A program made the translations under genes and the position numbers. From contig NW_022985163.1 in the NCBI RefSeq assembly GCF_010093535.1, forward strand, positions 1,274,294-1,338,293: DNA of 64,000 bases. The letters run 5' to 3'. Shown here piece after piece: positions 23,715 to 34,813 of the stretch; the first letter of the stretch is position 1; every line of letters begins with the position of its first letter. The notes under the pieces are model-generated. The model saw only the letters and a program-made list of their open reading frames with translations. It was not told the origin of the DNA and did not search any database. This DNA is from Lindgomyces ingoldianus (lineage: Eukaryota > Ascomycota > Dothideomycetes > Pleosporales > Lindgomycetaceae).

Positions 23715-24258
23715 GATAAATGCAGGGATGTGTATGTAAAGGTGATAAAGGTGGATGGCTATGAGCCCGCGTTATGATAGATGCATGAGTCTAGCGTGGA
23801 AGTCAACCACTAGAACACTTTGCGTGAGTTGAGGCAGGCGCGATGGAGAAAGGGGTTTGCCCGCAATTCACCACTAACGTCCCTAATTCAACCTGCTGAA
23901 TAAACCGCAAAAATACAGACACAAGAATGCACAAATAAACCTGCATCCGTAGGGTGCAGGGGGAATAGCAAGAAACACAAGGGATTAAGAGCGACGATGA
24001 GCGGCGTTCGTGATCTGGTTCGCGTCAAGTGGCTGATGGGGCCCGTGCTGAAGCTTGGAATTGCGGAGGACGACAGGCCGACGTCATTGGGGATTCCTGG
24101 TCGCATCCTGGAAAGACTCCGCATCCAAACAATGCCATCAGCCCACCACCCATAAGTACCCCCCCTCGTACTCCTGCATCTTCATTTCAGACCCCGCCAG
24201 AAACAACTCCAGTCCCTACTTTACCTATTTCAAAACCTTTACTTTCTTCGATTCAACA
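23715..24258. other. Divergent intergenic region
   Basis: This region lies between the starts of the dysferlin-domain gene (minus) and the small membrane protein gene (plus), so it holds both promoters. C/T-rich tracts precede the ATG at 24259. No specific site is claimed. Confidence 0.4.
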
Positions 24259-24821
24259 ATGGCAGCACGTCGACTGTTTACATGGGGTGGCATTGGTGCT
24301 CTTGGTGTCGGCACTTACTACTTGTATAATGCCGGGGGAAGCCCGACCATTGCCGAGAAAAAGTTTGAGGGTGTGCTCATTGTCAATGTCATGTTTGGTT
24401 GGTTCGCAGCACTAATATCTGTCAGAGGATGCCGCACGTGCTTCCGCCAAATTCAAGAGCGAGCTGCCGGGGCGGGGGAAGGAAGCAAAGAAGTATGGAG
24501 AGTTGACCAAGGAGCAGATAGAGCAAAACTACAACCAGGCAGTATGTTTAACCTCGCATACCGGCGTGGCCCAGCGTATAGTTCCTGGATCATGAGCCCT
24601 TGCTAAGCAACCGTTCGCAGGTTGACAGCGCGAAAGCCACAGCCAATAAAGTCGACGCGAAACTTGACGCATACCGCCAGGATGCTACGAGGAAATTCGA
24701 AGAGGCGAGGAAGGAGACCGGCAAGGAGTTGAACAGTGCTGTAGACAAGTTCGATAAGACAGTGACGGAGAAGGCGGGCCAGTCCAAGAGCTGGCTCGGA
24801 AGCTGGTTTGGATCGAAGTAG
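24259..24821 (+). CDS. Small N-anchored helical protein (calcofluor-hypersensitivity type)
   Basis: Exons 24259-24370, 24426-24541 and 24621-24821 encode 142 residues. The first intron begins GTGTGC and ends TCAG, the second begins GTATGT and ends GCAG. The N-terminus MAARRLFTWGGIGALGVGTYYLYNAGG holds one short hydrophobic Gly-rich segment after Arg residues, like an inner-membrane or mitochondrial anchor. The rest is a charged amphipathic helix (ASAKFKSELPGRGKEAKK, then repeated Lys/Asp/Ala heptads), ending SKSWLGSWFGSK. I remember short ascomycete proteins with this layout annotated as calcofluor white hypersensitive protein; the biochemical role is unknown to me. None of the individual open frames here shows the real product. 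Confidence 0.75.
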
Positions 24822-25385
24822 GTGACACCGAGGTTGGTCGGTTCTTCGGGATGATGCATCTTCCATCGTGGCATTGAGCCTCATGAAGTTAGTATTTTTG
24901 CATCTGTATGAAGTATGAAATCAGTTCACTGTTATCCATTGCCCCTCATGGATACTGTTTTTTCGGCCCTAAGGTATTTTTCGAGCTCGAACCTCGCCTC
25001 CAAGTAGGTGTACCTGCCGACTAGTTACTGGTCTTAAGTAGGAATCCCTTGGATTGTTTTCCCAAAGATTCTCAAAAGTTTGGAACGTGAGAAGAATCTC
25101 ATTTGCAGCAGAAATTAGGATCTTGTTAACATCTTTCTGAATACCAGCAGGAGATTCGGCTGGTCAAATCTGTCCTCGAGTGTCCCTCGATGATGCAATG
25201 CGAAACTTGGAATCGGGTTTATCGCATGAGTTGAAATGTCGCCAAGGGGGGTGTGGCATGCGACGCCCTCCCCGCCTAGCAAAAGTTATGAGGACAACCT
25301 ATCAATTTATTCCAAGAGGGCGGGTGGAAAAGTCGACCACGGGACGACGTCACAGAAAATGAGGGTGACTTGTTGTCCTGCGCAT
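24822..25385. other. Intergenic, upstream of CDT1
   Basis: I see no supported gene. The proximal promoter of the Cdt1-like gene begins around 25386 and is listed separately. Confidence 0.4.
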
Positions 25386-25450
25386 CTCATTGGTCAGAGA
25401 CGCGTCGCGCACAATTAAGCCCCAATCTCGCCTAGCGTGTCGCGTCTGCC
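25386..25450 (+). promoter_or_regulatory. CCAAT box and MluI (MBF) boxes upstream of CDT1
   Basis: An inverted CCAAT (ATTGG) sits near 25389. It is followed by ACGCGT at 25400-25405, overlapping a CGCGTCGCGC, and by another CGCGTC near 25441. ACGCGT is the core bound by MBF, which drives G1/S transcription, and cdt1 is a known MBF target in fission yeast. The sites lie 140-180 bp upstream of the ATG. Function here is inferred. Confidence 0.55.
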
Positions 25451-25579
25451 AGCCCCTCGACCTCTAAACATCAACCCTCACTCCCGGGTCTTCCTCTCTC
25501 AACTCCATTCTCACCCCAATATTTCTCTCAGCGCATTGTCTATTCTATCTCAACAGACTACATCTTATCATCAATAACA

Positions 25580-26710
25580 ATGTCGCCTGTCGCCTCGCGC
25601 GCGCTTCCTGTGGAGTTGGTCAATCTCCTATCCCTTCACTCCTCCTTTCTCACGGCGCTTTCGCTACATTACGCACACAATGGCACCGCGACACCCGTTG
25701 ACCTTCGAGAGTTAACGCAGTCTATCTCATCTGTCTGGAAGAAGCGCAAAGTCACCATCGACGACGTTAGGCTTTGCCTCGGCGTCCTTGGCTCTGGTCC
25801 CTCTGGCAACAACACCCCATTCTATCTGTCCGACTACAGCGGCGGCAAGATATGTCTCGAACTTCATGACGAACACAAGATGGGGCCGGTTGGGACAATG
25901 AACGAGGATGCGCTGCAGGCCATGTTCATGGAGGGGTTGGATCACCTCTGGAGAGCTTGGAATGAAATGCACGCTGCGCAGCAAAAGATTAAAGCACGGC
26001 CAATTGCGACACCGAAGCGGCGAGGACGACCTCGGAAAACCGACGTAGCACAAACGAGCATCCAGCCCTTCCTCGATGAAACCGCCATTCCCAAATTCCT
26101 TGCCCAGCTTCCGCACGCTGAAATCACCCTTTGTCCGTCCCTCGCAGGTGTTGCTCCTCTCCGCGAAAAGGGCCGCAAGAGGCTGCGGGAGTTCAAAGAT
26201 AGCGCACAGCACGGTCGCTCACAGAAGAAAGTCAGAGAGACTACAGGCAAGGAGAACGAGCCGATTCTGGCACAAGCCCACCCGGTGCAGGCCAAGATGA
26301 CCGAGTTCACTCAGGTCCGCAAGTCAAATCTACTCGATCGCATCCTAGCGAAGCAGGCCCTCGCCGAATCTCTTCCCAACCCACCATCACCAGCGGAACT
26401 TCAGCGAAAGGCGGCACTTCAGCGATCCGAGGACGTCTTGGCTGTGCTATCGCTGCTGGTGGCGAGCAGAGGTGGCGGTACGCGAGTGTCGTTCTCAATG
26501 GCTGCATTGTTGCAATCACTCCAAGGCTCGATCCGAACTCCGCTTTCAAAAGAGGAAGTAATGAAGTGTGTCGAAGTGCTGGCGACTGAGGTTACGCCGG
26601 GGTATGTTTCTATTGTTCGAATGGGCGCAATTTCTAGTGTTGTTATTAATCAAGCTATGAGGCCTATGGATGTGAAGAGCAGGCTGCTCGCTCTTGGCGT
26701 TGGATGCTAA
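25580..26710 (+). CDS. CDT1: DNA replication licensing factor Cdt1-like
   Basis: This is an intronless frame of 376 residues. The N-terminal domain (about 8-130, ALPVELVNLLSLHSSFLTAL through GLDHLWRAW) is a helical winged-helix-like region. An AT-hook-like PKRRGRPRK lies near 147-155. A disordered basic linker with a PCNA/degron-like QTSIQPFLDE stretch follows. The C-terminal domain (about 245-370, KSNLLDRILAKQALAES then a winged-helix segment ending SRLLALGVGC) matches fungal Cdt1 C-terminal domains, which recruit the MCM2-7 helicase to origins. Size is smaller than animal Cdt1 but usual for ascomycetes. The MluI-box promoter fits G1/S expression. The QxxIxxF-type motif as a PIP degron is only a suggestion. 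Confidence 0.75.
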   Translation: MSPVASRALPVELVNLLSLHSSFLTALSLHYAHNGTATPVDLRELTQSISSVWKKRKVTIDDVRLCLGVLGSGPSGNNTPFYLSDYSGGKICLELHDEHKMGPVGTMNEDALQAMFMEGLDHLWRAWNEMHAAQQKIKARPIATPKRRGRPRKTDVAQTSIQPFLDETAIPKFLAQLPHAEITLCPSLAGVAPLREKGRKRLREFKDSAQHGRSQKKVRETTGKENEPILAQAHPVQAKMTEFTQVRKSNLLDRILAKQALAESLPNPPSPAELQRKAALQRSEDVLAVLSLLVASRGGGTRVSFSMAALLQSLQGSIRTPLSKEEVMKCVEVLATEVTPGYVSIVRMGAISSVVINQAMRPMDVKSRLLALGVGC

Positions 26711-27040
26711 GGGAATGTATAAGGATAGTGCAGCGTAGATGCTGTTTGTGTTTCTTGTTCAGCGTGATTGTGTAATTGAATATTTCTCCTCATCACGCTT
26801 TGTGTTCTTGTGACTTGAATCTAGAGCTTACTAAAGACCACATTTTCTTCTCCCCATTTCTGGCTATACTCCGAAAATTGTCTATGCGTGCATACGTCAT
26901 GGTGGTTCTGAGATAAAAATGTCAGGTGCAGGCTGAGCGCACGGCCTTCTCTCCATGTAGCCCTTAGCTGACGAACTTTCCAAGCCTAATCTTCAGCGTT
27001 CTCGAGATATCTTCAACAACGCCCTCCTTTGACCTAGAAT
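26711..27040. other. Intergenic, CDT1 3' side
   Basis: I see no supported gene; this is probably the 3' UTR and terminator of the Cdt1-like gene. Confidence 0.4.
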
Positions 27041-28039
27041 ATGGAAAGGGGCCTAAGTAAGCTGAATCCTGCTGCCCCCAAATGGTATCCTAGAGCCTGG
27101 CAGCAAGCCCTGGAGGAATTTTACCCACAACCCCCGAAATGTCCTGCACGCCCGATCCTGGACACATGGCCTCACATCGCCCTGTACACATGGACCCTTG
27201 ACTCGGAATATAGACCATGGCTTTTACCAATCGAATACTTCTGGGTCCGAACTAGATCCCATAAACTCGCTGCCAGTTCAGGAAGACTATACAACTTCCC
27301 CCGATGTATTCTACACAGCGACGTCTGGATATTCTACCCCATATCATATTCCTGGAAGATTAAATCCCGAATCTATGTACGCAAAAACTCTTAGCAACGA
27401 ACATGCACTGGTTACCAAAGAGCTGTTAGGGGTTCCCCATGTAAATACTAAGATACATATTGGTATTTCCCTCCTCCAAAGAGCAATTTAGCAGAAAGCA
27501 CGCCGTTTCATTCTTTGGTGTCCTCTATGTCTTGGAATAAATGCTGCTCGGGTGTCTCGCAATTGGATTCATGGCCTTATTGAATGGCTTGCTGATTATG
27601 CACCAACGCCAGAGAACTGTGCTCAGTGAACTGGTCCGGTCGGCAAGGCCAACACATGGAATTTAGAATCAATGAGGCGATTCCGCTCGAATTCGAAAAG
27701 GTAGTCGGGTATTCTGGCACCGCATTGATTGAAGCTGTTCGCCAACGCATCCGCCTTGTGCGTCAAAGTATCCGAGTAAACCACCGCGCAAAGCTTGAAG
27801 ATCTAATCAAGGAAGTGGTATAGATGCACAGGTTGCACCACCGACATGCAATGCAACGTGTTGGGTCCTATTTGCAGAAGACCACGTTTTCTATTCTGCT
27901 ATATCCGGTCACTACTGGAGAATTGGTCAATTTCTTTCATGAATGGTGTCCAGAGGAGTTTTGGTATGACTCGAGCGGCAGCCCATTCTCATCTAATGCC
28001 ATTTAGGAGTAGGATTTGTCGCGATTTTCCCTTTGCTTA
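27041..28039 (+). pseudogene. Decayed gene with PAM2-like N-terminal motif
   Basis: The reading begins MERGLSKLNPAAPKWYPRAW. LSKLNPAAPKWYP resembles the PAM2 peptide (S-x-LNP-x-A-x-x-F-x-P) that binds the MLLE domain of poly(A)-binding protein. Coding-like text then jumps frame near 27200 (GSELDPINSLPVQEDYTTS, ELLGVPHVNTKIHIGISLL) and meets a stop at 27491. It continues beyond it (RRFILWCPLCLGINAARVSR, NWIHGLIEWLADYAPTPEN) and shifts again after 27630. At least one frameshift and several stops make it non-functional as it stands. I cannot name the family. A multi-intron gene that I have failed to splice is the main alternative. Confidence 0.4.
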
Positions 28040-29172
28040 GCGCGTACTTTAGGTTACTAGCACTAGCAAGGAATTCGGCATCCGAGTATCAAGCCAAGTA
28101 ATATCCTAGTCCACGAAAGGCGGATCATCCAACTTAGTCGATTTACTTATAAGATAATTCCCCTTCAGGCCTCAGACGTTGCGATTAAGCTGTACAGGAC
28201 GGATTTTGGCATTTGTCGAGCCTTCACAGGAGAAGAAGGTTCTCAAACTGAAGGCCCAACATCGATGACTGGGAAGTGGTGCAGTCCAGAGGTGGCCGCA
28301 AACCTTCCTTGCAGCCGGGAATCTGACATATTGTCCCTCGGGGTGCGTCTTCGTGCAAATTTAGAAAATATGAGGTGCTTTAACCACACACACAACTGAA
28401 ACTCTCTACGTGCATTAATCTCTACCACAATTCTATAAAGTCGCGTGTTGTAGCTACTCCTAAACTTCTTAGCCTCCTCCTGTTTAATAAATTATGTTTA
28501 GATTGTCGCTATCCTGTTTACTTTATAGAGAGACGTCTTTTATGGGATAATAGTGTTCCTCCGCCCCACAGTCTTGCAAATCAGCTTGGCCATTACTCCG
28601 GTCAACCAAATCAACTCCCTCAGGACACGGCCCGAATCGCAACCTTACAAGGGTGTGGCCGGACCGGGTTGGCCGTTCTCCCTGCAAACAGTGGAGACTT
28701 AGATCATCACAAAGTTATTATGCGAAGCTTTTGGTAGGCGCAGAAATGAAGAACTGGATTGATTGCGAAAGGAGTGTACTCTAAGGGTTTATATACGAAG
28801 GAGGGAGCTTATCAAATGGGTGAGCAAGGTCGGTGGTTATAGGGAGGTGGTGTGACGCTCATCTGAGCCTCACTAAGCCTCATTACCGCAACCACATTAC
28901 TTAGAGTTATAACCATAATTTAGGTGTAGAATAGGCGAATTGCTATAAGGGGACTTTATTGTTATATATTAGGCGGAGGTTTACTAATCCTACACATTTA
29001 CTTATCACTAGAGACTGAGTAGTATCTCGCAGAGGTTTTGCCTCGCACTGCCACACCTGGTGGCCCATGCCTCCAGCTATGCTACCCCACTATGCTTCTG
29101 CCTGGCGCTGTTCGTCACGTCACAACTTCGCGGAATATTCGCTAGGACATAGGAATCAGCAATGTGCTCTAA
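28040..29172. other. Intergenic, NLR promoter side
   Basis: I see no supported gene. Patches near 28430-28560 and 28900-29000 are A/T-rich with TTATA-type words, possibly short repeat relics, but I find no termini. The last few hundred bases precede the NLR start. Confidence 0.35.
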
Positions 29173-32100
29173 ATGGTCGAAGCATTAGTTGTTGTCAGCG
29201 TTGTCGCCAGCATCGTCCAACTCGTTGATTTCAGCACTAGAGTTGTGCGTCGCCTTGAAGAGTTTCACTCCATCGTGGGAGAAGTCCCGAAAACTTTTCG
29301 TCATGTCAAGACTGAGCTCCCTCTGTTGGAGACCACGCTTCAACAAATCAAAGGAGCTATCGACGCGGACTCGGTGGCGGACGGAACTGGAAAAGGCCTC
29401 TTGCTTACTATAGAAGGATGTCAAGAACAAATCGCGCAGCTAGACGCCATCCTCGCAAAAACATTACCAGAAATTACCGACAACTGGCGAAAAAGGGGTA
29501 AGAAGGCAATAGTGAGCCTGCGCCACGACGCCAAAGTGGAGAATATTATGAAGATCCTGCGAAACTATATTGGGAACCTGACGTTCTACTACGCCGCTGC
29601 ATCGTCAACCTTGCAGCCCCTCACAGGTCGGTCCCTTGATAAGAAAAAACATAGAATTTACTCTAACTCCTCTGTAGATGCAAAGCTCTGCAAGATCCGC
29701 CAGTGGCTATCTGCGCCAGACCCATCTACGAACTACCAGAAAGCGCTCAAGCAACGGCAGGCTGACACTGGGCTTTGGTTTCTTGAGAGTGAAAAATACA
29801 CTAGATGGAAGACGGAAGTTTCGTCGCCTCTTTGGCTGTATGGGATTCCGGGGTGTGGCAAGACCATCCTAAGTTCTGCTATTGTCCAAAATGTGCTCCA
29901 GCACTGTCATGATGATCCTGGAAAAGTGGTTGCGTATTTCTTCTTCGACTTCAACGATGCGCAGAAGCAGGATCCGGAGAAGATGTTGCGCTCGTTGATT
30001 TGCCAGCTGTCACAACAATCCATTAAGATCCCTGCTGGTTTAGATGCCTTGTTCTCTTCTTGCGAGAATGGGCATCGACAGCCGTCAGTGAATTCACTTC
30101 TAGAAGTAACGCAGGGGATGATTCGGGAGTTTCCGCAGACCTACGTTGTTCTCGATGCTTTAGATGAATGTTCCCAACGTGCAGACCTCATGGACATGCT
30201 CAAGGCAATGGCTGATTGGCAGCTCCAGAATTTTCACCTTGTAGTAACAAGCCGAAGACAACGGGATATCGAGAGCATCTTGGAGGGTCTAGTAGACTGC
30301 CAGAACGCCATATGTCTTCAAAGCAAACTGGTAGATAAGGATATACGGCGATATGTTCGACAAAGGCTATCTGATGACAAGCGCTTGCGAAAATGGGAGA
30401 AGGACGCCGCTAGGATTGAGGCTACCTTAATGAACGGAGCCAAGGGAATGTGCGTTTGACTTAACTACAAAGCCATTAACATCATATGCTGACGATAATG
30501 CTAGGTTTCGGTGGGCTGTTTGCCAGCTAGATGAACTAGGAAAGTGTGTGAACCGAAAAATGTTAAAGAACGCCCTTGCAACACTACCGCCGACTCTGGA
30601 CCAGACATACGACCGGATTCTTTCTGATATTAGCGAAGAGTATTCCCAATACGCTATCCGAATCTTACGATGGCTGACATTCTCTGCTCGGCCACTCTTA
30701 ATAGAAGAGGTCGCCGAAGTGGTCGCCATTGACGTAGATCGTGACCCTGCATTTGATCGAGATGAGGTCTTGGAAGATCCACTAGAGGCCTTAAACATTT
30801 GTTCTAGTCTCGTTACTACGACTGCAGGTGACGAGGATAGGTGGGCAAGGCCAAGCACACGAGTTGTTGTATTGGCACATTACTCAGTTAAGGAGTACCT
30901 GCTCTCAGACAGAATACAAAAAGGCAGAGCAGCGCAGTATGGCATGCAAGAAGTTGCCTCTCACGATGCTATAGCGAGGGCCTGTCTTAGTTACCTTCTT
31001 CAGTTCCAACAGGCAGAGCCGTTCTCAAACGAAACGCTTGAGGGATTCAAACTCGCACAATACTCTGCAAAATTCTGGATCAGCCATGCTAGAATGATAG
31101 GGGATCAATTGGAAAAGACAACCCAAGTTGCAATAAATCTATTTTCAACGGATAACGCTGTATACATTAACTGGATTCGGTTATACGATCCAGACCAGCC
31201 TTGGCAGGAGCCTGATTTTAGTAAGGGTCTAGAGCAAATACCAGCCCCATTATATCATGCAGGACTCTCAGGCCTTGAGGAGGTGGTAAAGCTGCTGCTC
31301 GACAGGGGTGCTGACGTTAACGCGCAGGGTGGGTACTACAACAACGCACTCCAAGCGGCTTCATTCGGATGCCACAAGCAGGTGGTGAAGCTGCTGCTCG
31401 ACAGGGGCGCTGACGTCAACGCTCAGGGTGGAGTCTACGATAGCGCACTCCAGGCGGCTTCATCTAGAGACCACGAGCAGATGGTGAAGCTACTGCTCGA
31501 CAGGGGCGGCGACATCAACACGCAGGGTGGAGAACAAGGCAACGCACTCCAGGTGGCTTCGTCTAGAGACCACGAGCAAATGGTGAAGCTGCTACTTGAC
31601 AGGGGCGCTGATGTCAACGCGCAGGGTGGATACTACGGCAACGCACTCCAGGCGGCTTCATCTGGAGGCAACGAGCAGGTGATGAAGTTGTTGCTTGACA
31701 AGAACGCCGACGTCAACGCGCAGGGTGGACACTGCGGTAACGCACTCCAGGCGGCTTCATCTAGAGGCCACGAGCAGATGGTGAAGCTGCTGCTCGACAG
31801 GGGCGCTGACGTCAACGCGCAGGGCGGACACCACGGCAATGCACTCCAGGCGGCTTCATCTGGAGGCCACGAGCAGGTGGTGAAGCTGCTGCTTGGCAAG
31901 GGCGCTGACGTTAACATTCAGGGTGGATTCTACGGCAACGCACTCCAGGCGGCTTCCTCTGGAGGCCACGAGCAGGTGGTAAAGCTGTTGCTTGGCAAGG
32001 GCGCCGACGTCAACGCGCAGTATAGATATAGCAACGCACTCCTAGAGGCTTCATCTAGAGGGCATGAGCAGGTAGTGAAGCTGCTGCTTGACAAGGGTGC

Positions 32101-32509
32101 CGACGTCAACACGCAGGGCGGATTCTACGGCAACACACTCCAGGCGGCTTCATCTGGAGGCCACGAGCAGGTAGTGAAGCTGTTGCTTAACAAGGACGCC
32201 GACGTTAACGCGCAGGGTGGATACTACGGCAATGCACTCCAGGCGGCTTCATCTGGAGGCCATGAGCAGGTGGTGAAGCTGTTGCTCGACAGGGGCGCTG
32301 ACATCAACACGCATCGTGGATACTATGGCAACGCACTCCAGGCGGCTTCATCTAGAGGCCACGAGCAGGTGGTGAAGCTGCTGCTTGACAAGGGTGCTGA
32401 GGTCAATATACACGGTGGATTCTACGGTAACGCACTCCAGGGGGCTTCATCTGGAGGCCACGAGCAGGTGGTGAAGCTGCTGCTTGATAAGGGCGCAACG
32501 CCACCTTAG
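29173..32509 (+). CDS. NLR-type STAND protein: SesA-like / NACHT / ankyrin repeats
   Basis: Exons 29173-30449 and 30505-32509 with a 55-nt intron (GTGCGT..CTAG) encode 1093 residues. The splice restores GAKGMFRWAVCQLDEL, a signature of fungal NACHT proteins. The N-terminus (1-110, MVEALVVVSVVASIVQLVDF) fits the SesA/NACHT_N-type domain. Walker A is GIPGCGKT at 224-231. Walker B is in VVLDALDEC near 325-333. The winged-helix part includes LPPTLDQTYDRIL. From about 674 to the end come 13 ankyrin repeats of 33 residues, nearly identical in sequence. Proteins of this architecture act in fungal heterokaryon incompatibility and non-self sensing: the repeats sense a ligand, NACHT oligomerises, and the N-domain signals. 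No frameshift is seen; it could be functional. Confidence 0.92.
31270..32506 (+). repeat. Ankyrin-coding tandem repeat, about 99-bp unit
   Basis: About 12-13 head-to-tail units encode ALQAASSGGHEQVVKLLL with DKGADVNAQGG and a variable tetrapeptide (YYGN, FYGN, HCGN, HHGN, EQGN, VYDS). Third-codon positions are also largely conserved, so the units are homogenised at DNA level. One unit (around 32020) is one codon shorter (YRYSN). The first unit is the most divergent. Confidence 0.9.
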
Positions 32510-33670
32510 GGGATGATATATCGGCAACGGAATAATCGGCGTTACCGAAGTAAGCTATATGAAAGCTAAAAGGTATTCCGAAAATGGCATGTCCAAGTTG
32601 AGTTGCAAGGCTGTGGGGTTGAGGGTGGCCCGCTTCCCAAGACTTCGCACAATCACAGACCTACCAGCCATAGGCCTAGCTTACTGTATTCACACTATTA
32701 CGACGTGATGACTAAATGCGGGGCCATTTTACACTAGTTGAGATCAGCTCTGTAGAAGTACCGATTAGCGTGGCGACCTTGCTTGAATTTGCGCGCCACA
32801 GAAGGCATAAGGCTGGTGATGACATCCTAGCATTATTGTAAAGCGCTAAGACTTGGATAACTAAGATTCTTTTGTAAGCACAAACAGTAGTCAAATATAA
32901 TAGTAGTGCTATAGTAAAGGAATACTATTACCCCTTAAAAGAAGGCTCTCTATGAAGTATGCGTAACGGCAACAATACAAATATAACTTATTAGATATGA
33001 AAGGATTAAGAGTTTTAAGGGTAGCTACAGCAGATAACCTATATAGAATCCTGTAACTATTAATGTGAACAGAGAGTTTGAATTACGTAGAGTTAAAGTA
33101 CCTCTCATATTTCCCGGCACAGTGGGTTTTCGCCACTAGGGAGGGATATGCCGACGCAGAACCGAAGTAGTGGCTGCTAGTATAGGGACTTGGTCCAAAC
33201 TTGTGTCGGAAACATCATGCATTAGCAATGCAATCTTCAAATAGTTTGGATGATGTTGTCCGGTCGAAGAGGTGGATTGTGGAGTTCCAAATTCGGTTAA
33301 GCCCCTGATGGTATTGGTTGGAATAGAAGGTGAAAGCACTGCTGTAGGAGGGGATGTTGTCATACATGAGAGTGAAGAAGTCTCGAATAAAATCACAAAA
33401 GGATGCAAAGTAAAGAGGCTGTGAAGAACGCCGAATCGCGATCGTTCGATTTGATGAGAAGATATCGATGTTAAGAAAACACACTGAGCACAAAGCCCAC
33501 AAACACCCCGATGGGGAACATCTAGACACCCCAACACTACCGTTTCAAGTATAATGAATGTCCAAACTCAAACTTATCATACGCCTGATACCTGGAGTGT
33601 CTAACACCCTCCTCTTCTAACCTTCTAGGGCCGTGCAGAAAGCGAGCCAGTGTCATCTGAGTTGCATCGC
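32510..33670. other. Intergenic between NLR and secreted Cys-rich gene
   Basis: The stretch 32850-33100 is A/T-rich and looks like a short decayed repeat. A minus-strand open frame around 33215-33529 (ending SSKLFEDCIANA) reads coding-like but has no recognisable start or partner exon, so I do not call it. Confidence 0.35.
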
Positions 33671-34813
33671 TCAAAGATCGTGCCTCGTAGCTTTAGGCGC
33701 AGAATTGCTCACTAGTTTCTCATTCTTCCAGCTTTTGTTGCAGAACCCACCTGGATCCCGAGATCCACATTCTGTGTATGCATCCATGCTCCACTTACCA
33801 GAGGAGCTTTCGACACAGCAGCCTGGTCGTTCGCCATAGGGGAGACAAACAGAATGCAAGTACATTTTTCCGCTGTAGGCCTCGATAATGCTGGCGTAAT
33901 TATCATGCTGAATGCAAGACTGTGGGCCTCTTGGTTTTGGAATAATTTGTTCCGAGTTGCCTGAAGCCCTGTCATCCGCCATATCCCTTCGAATGTGATC
34001 GGATGACCTTTCTGCGCCGCGGATATCGTCACGGATACGCAATATTGGAGAGGACAGAAAATGTGGTGGATGCTGGATTGCATCAATCGCCATGCAGCTC
34101 GCCTGGCCGGATTCGTCCTCGTAACACGTCGAGCCAGATGGACATTTCTGGAAAATGATCCACATAGTACCGTTCCATCGCAACAGATCTGTTTCGTTCC
34201 TGCATTTTGTTGGAACAGAGGGAGTTTCGCTATCGGCAGGCATTGGGGGGGGTGGTTCGGTATTTATTGGCAATACTGGTGGACGATCGGATTGTTTGAG
34301 CCCTTGTATCACGCAAAATACAGATCCACCCGAGAATTCTTTGCATTCATATGGCGGAAAGCAGACACCCCCAACGAACCAACTCTGGCCATCCCATGAC
34401 AACGATTCGGACTGGTTAGTCGGAGAGCATCGCTTCGCGTCCTCGAAAGGCGGATCCACGATGTGCAGGTGAATGTTGGTGTAATTGTTGTCATCAGCAA
34501 CAGGGAGGATGTGAATCGAGTTGCCTTGATAGCATGTTCCTATTCCTTTAAGATCGCGACAGGATTCCTCATACATGCAAGTGTAATAATGAATCCAGTC
34601 ATTGCCATCGAAGCGCTGGATCTCTGTGAAGTTGTTTGGGTTGCATCTAGTGTCGAACTGAGGAAGGGTCTCATTGTGGTCTGATTTGAGAGATAGACTG
34701 ACAACGCCGCTGTCGGATTCCTTGGGGTCTGCCTTGGGGTCCATATAAGAGGCCCAGCCCAGAGCCATTGGGAGTATGCTGAGGTAACGTGGAACGAAAG
34801 CTTTGAAACGCAT
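33671..34813 (-). CDS. Secreted protein with four cysteine/tryptophan modules
   Basis: This is a single minus-strand frame. The start at 34813 (MRFKAFVPRYLSILPMALGWASY) gives a signal peptide and 380 residues; the longer upstream extension in frame is not signal-like. The mature protein contains a repeated pattern: Cys, about 10 residues, [F/W]-[D/N]-G-x-x-W, about 5 residues, Cys, 5-6, Cys, 7-9, Cys. Three copies are clear (CNPNNFTEIQRFDGNDW.., CSPTNQSESLSWDGQSW.., CRNETDLLRWNGTMW..) and a fourth is degenerate (CIQHDNYASIIEAYSGKMY..). A proline-rich linker (PINTEPPPPMPAD) separates modules 2 and 3. I do not recognise the module. The G-x-x-W core suggests carbohydrate or wall binding, which is a guess. 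Confidence 0.7.
   Translation of the reverse strand: MRFKAFVPRYLSILPMALGWASYMDPKADPKESDSGVVSLSLKSDHNETLPQFDTRCNPNNFTEIQRFDGNDWIHYYTCMYEESCRDLKGIGTCYQGNSIHILPVADDNNYTNIHLHIVDPPFEDAKRCSPTNQSESLSWDGQSWFVGGVCFPPYECKEFSGGSVFCVIQGLKQSDRPPVLPINTEPPPPMPADSETPSVPTKCRNETDLLRWNGTMWIIFQKCPSGSTCYEDESGQASCMAIDAIQHPPHFLSSPILRIRDDIRGAERSSDHIRRDMADDRASGNSEQIIPKPRGPQSCIQHDNYASIIEAYSGKMYLHSVCLPYGERPGCCVESSSGKWSMDAYTECGSRDPGGFCNKSWKNEKLVSNSAPKATRHDL

Noticed and set aside
31435..32112. Minus-strand repetitive frames over the ankyrin region
   Set aside because: They are the antisense of the ankyrin repeats and repeat with the same period.
33136..33537. Overlapping minus-strand frames as a gene
   Set aside because: Two frames compete, with no signal, motif or splice partner; left as intergenic.
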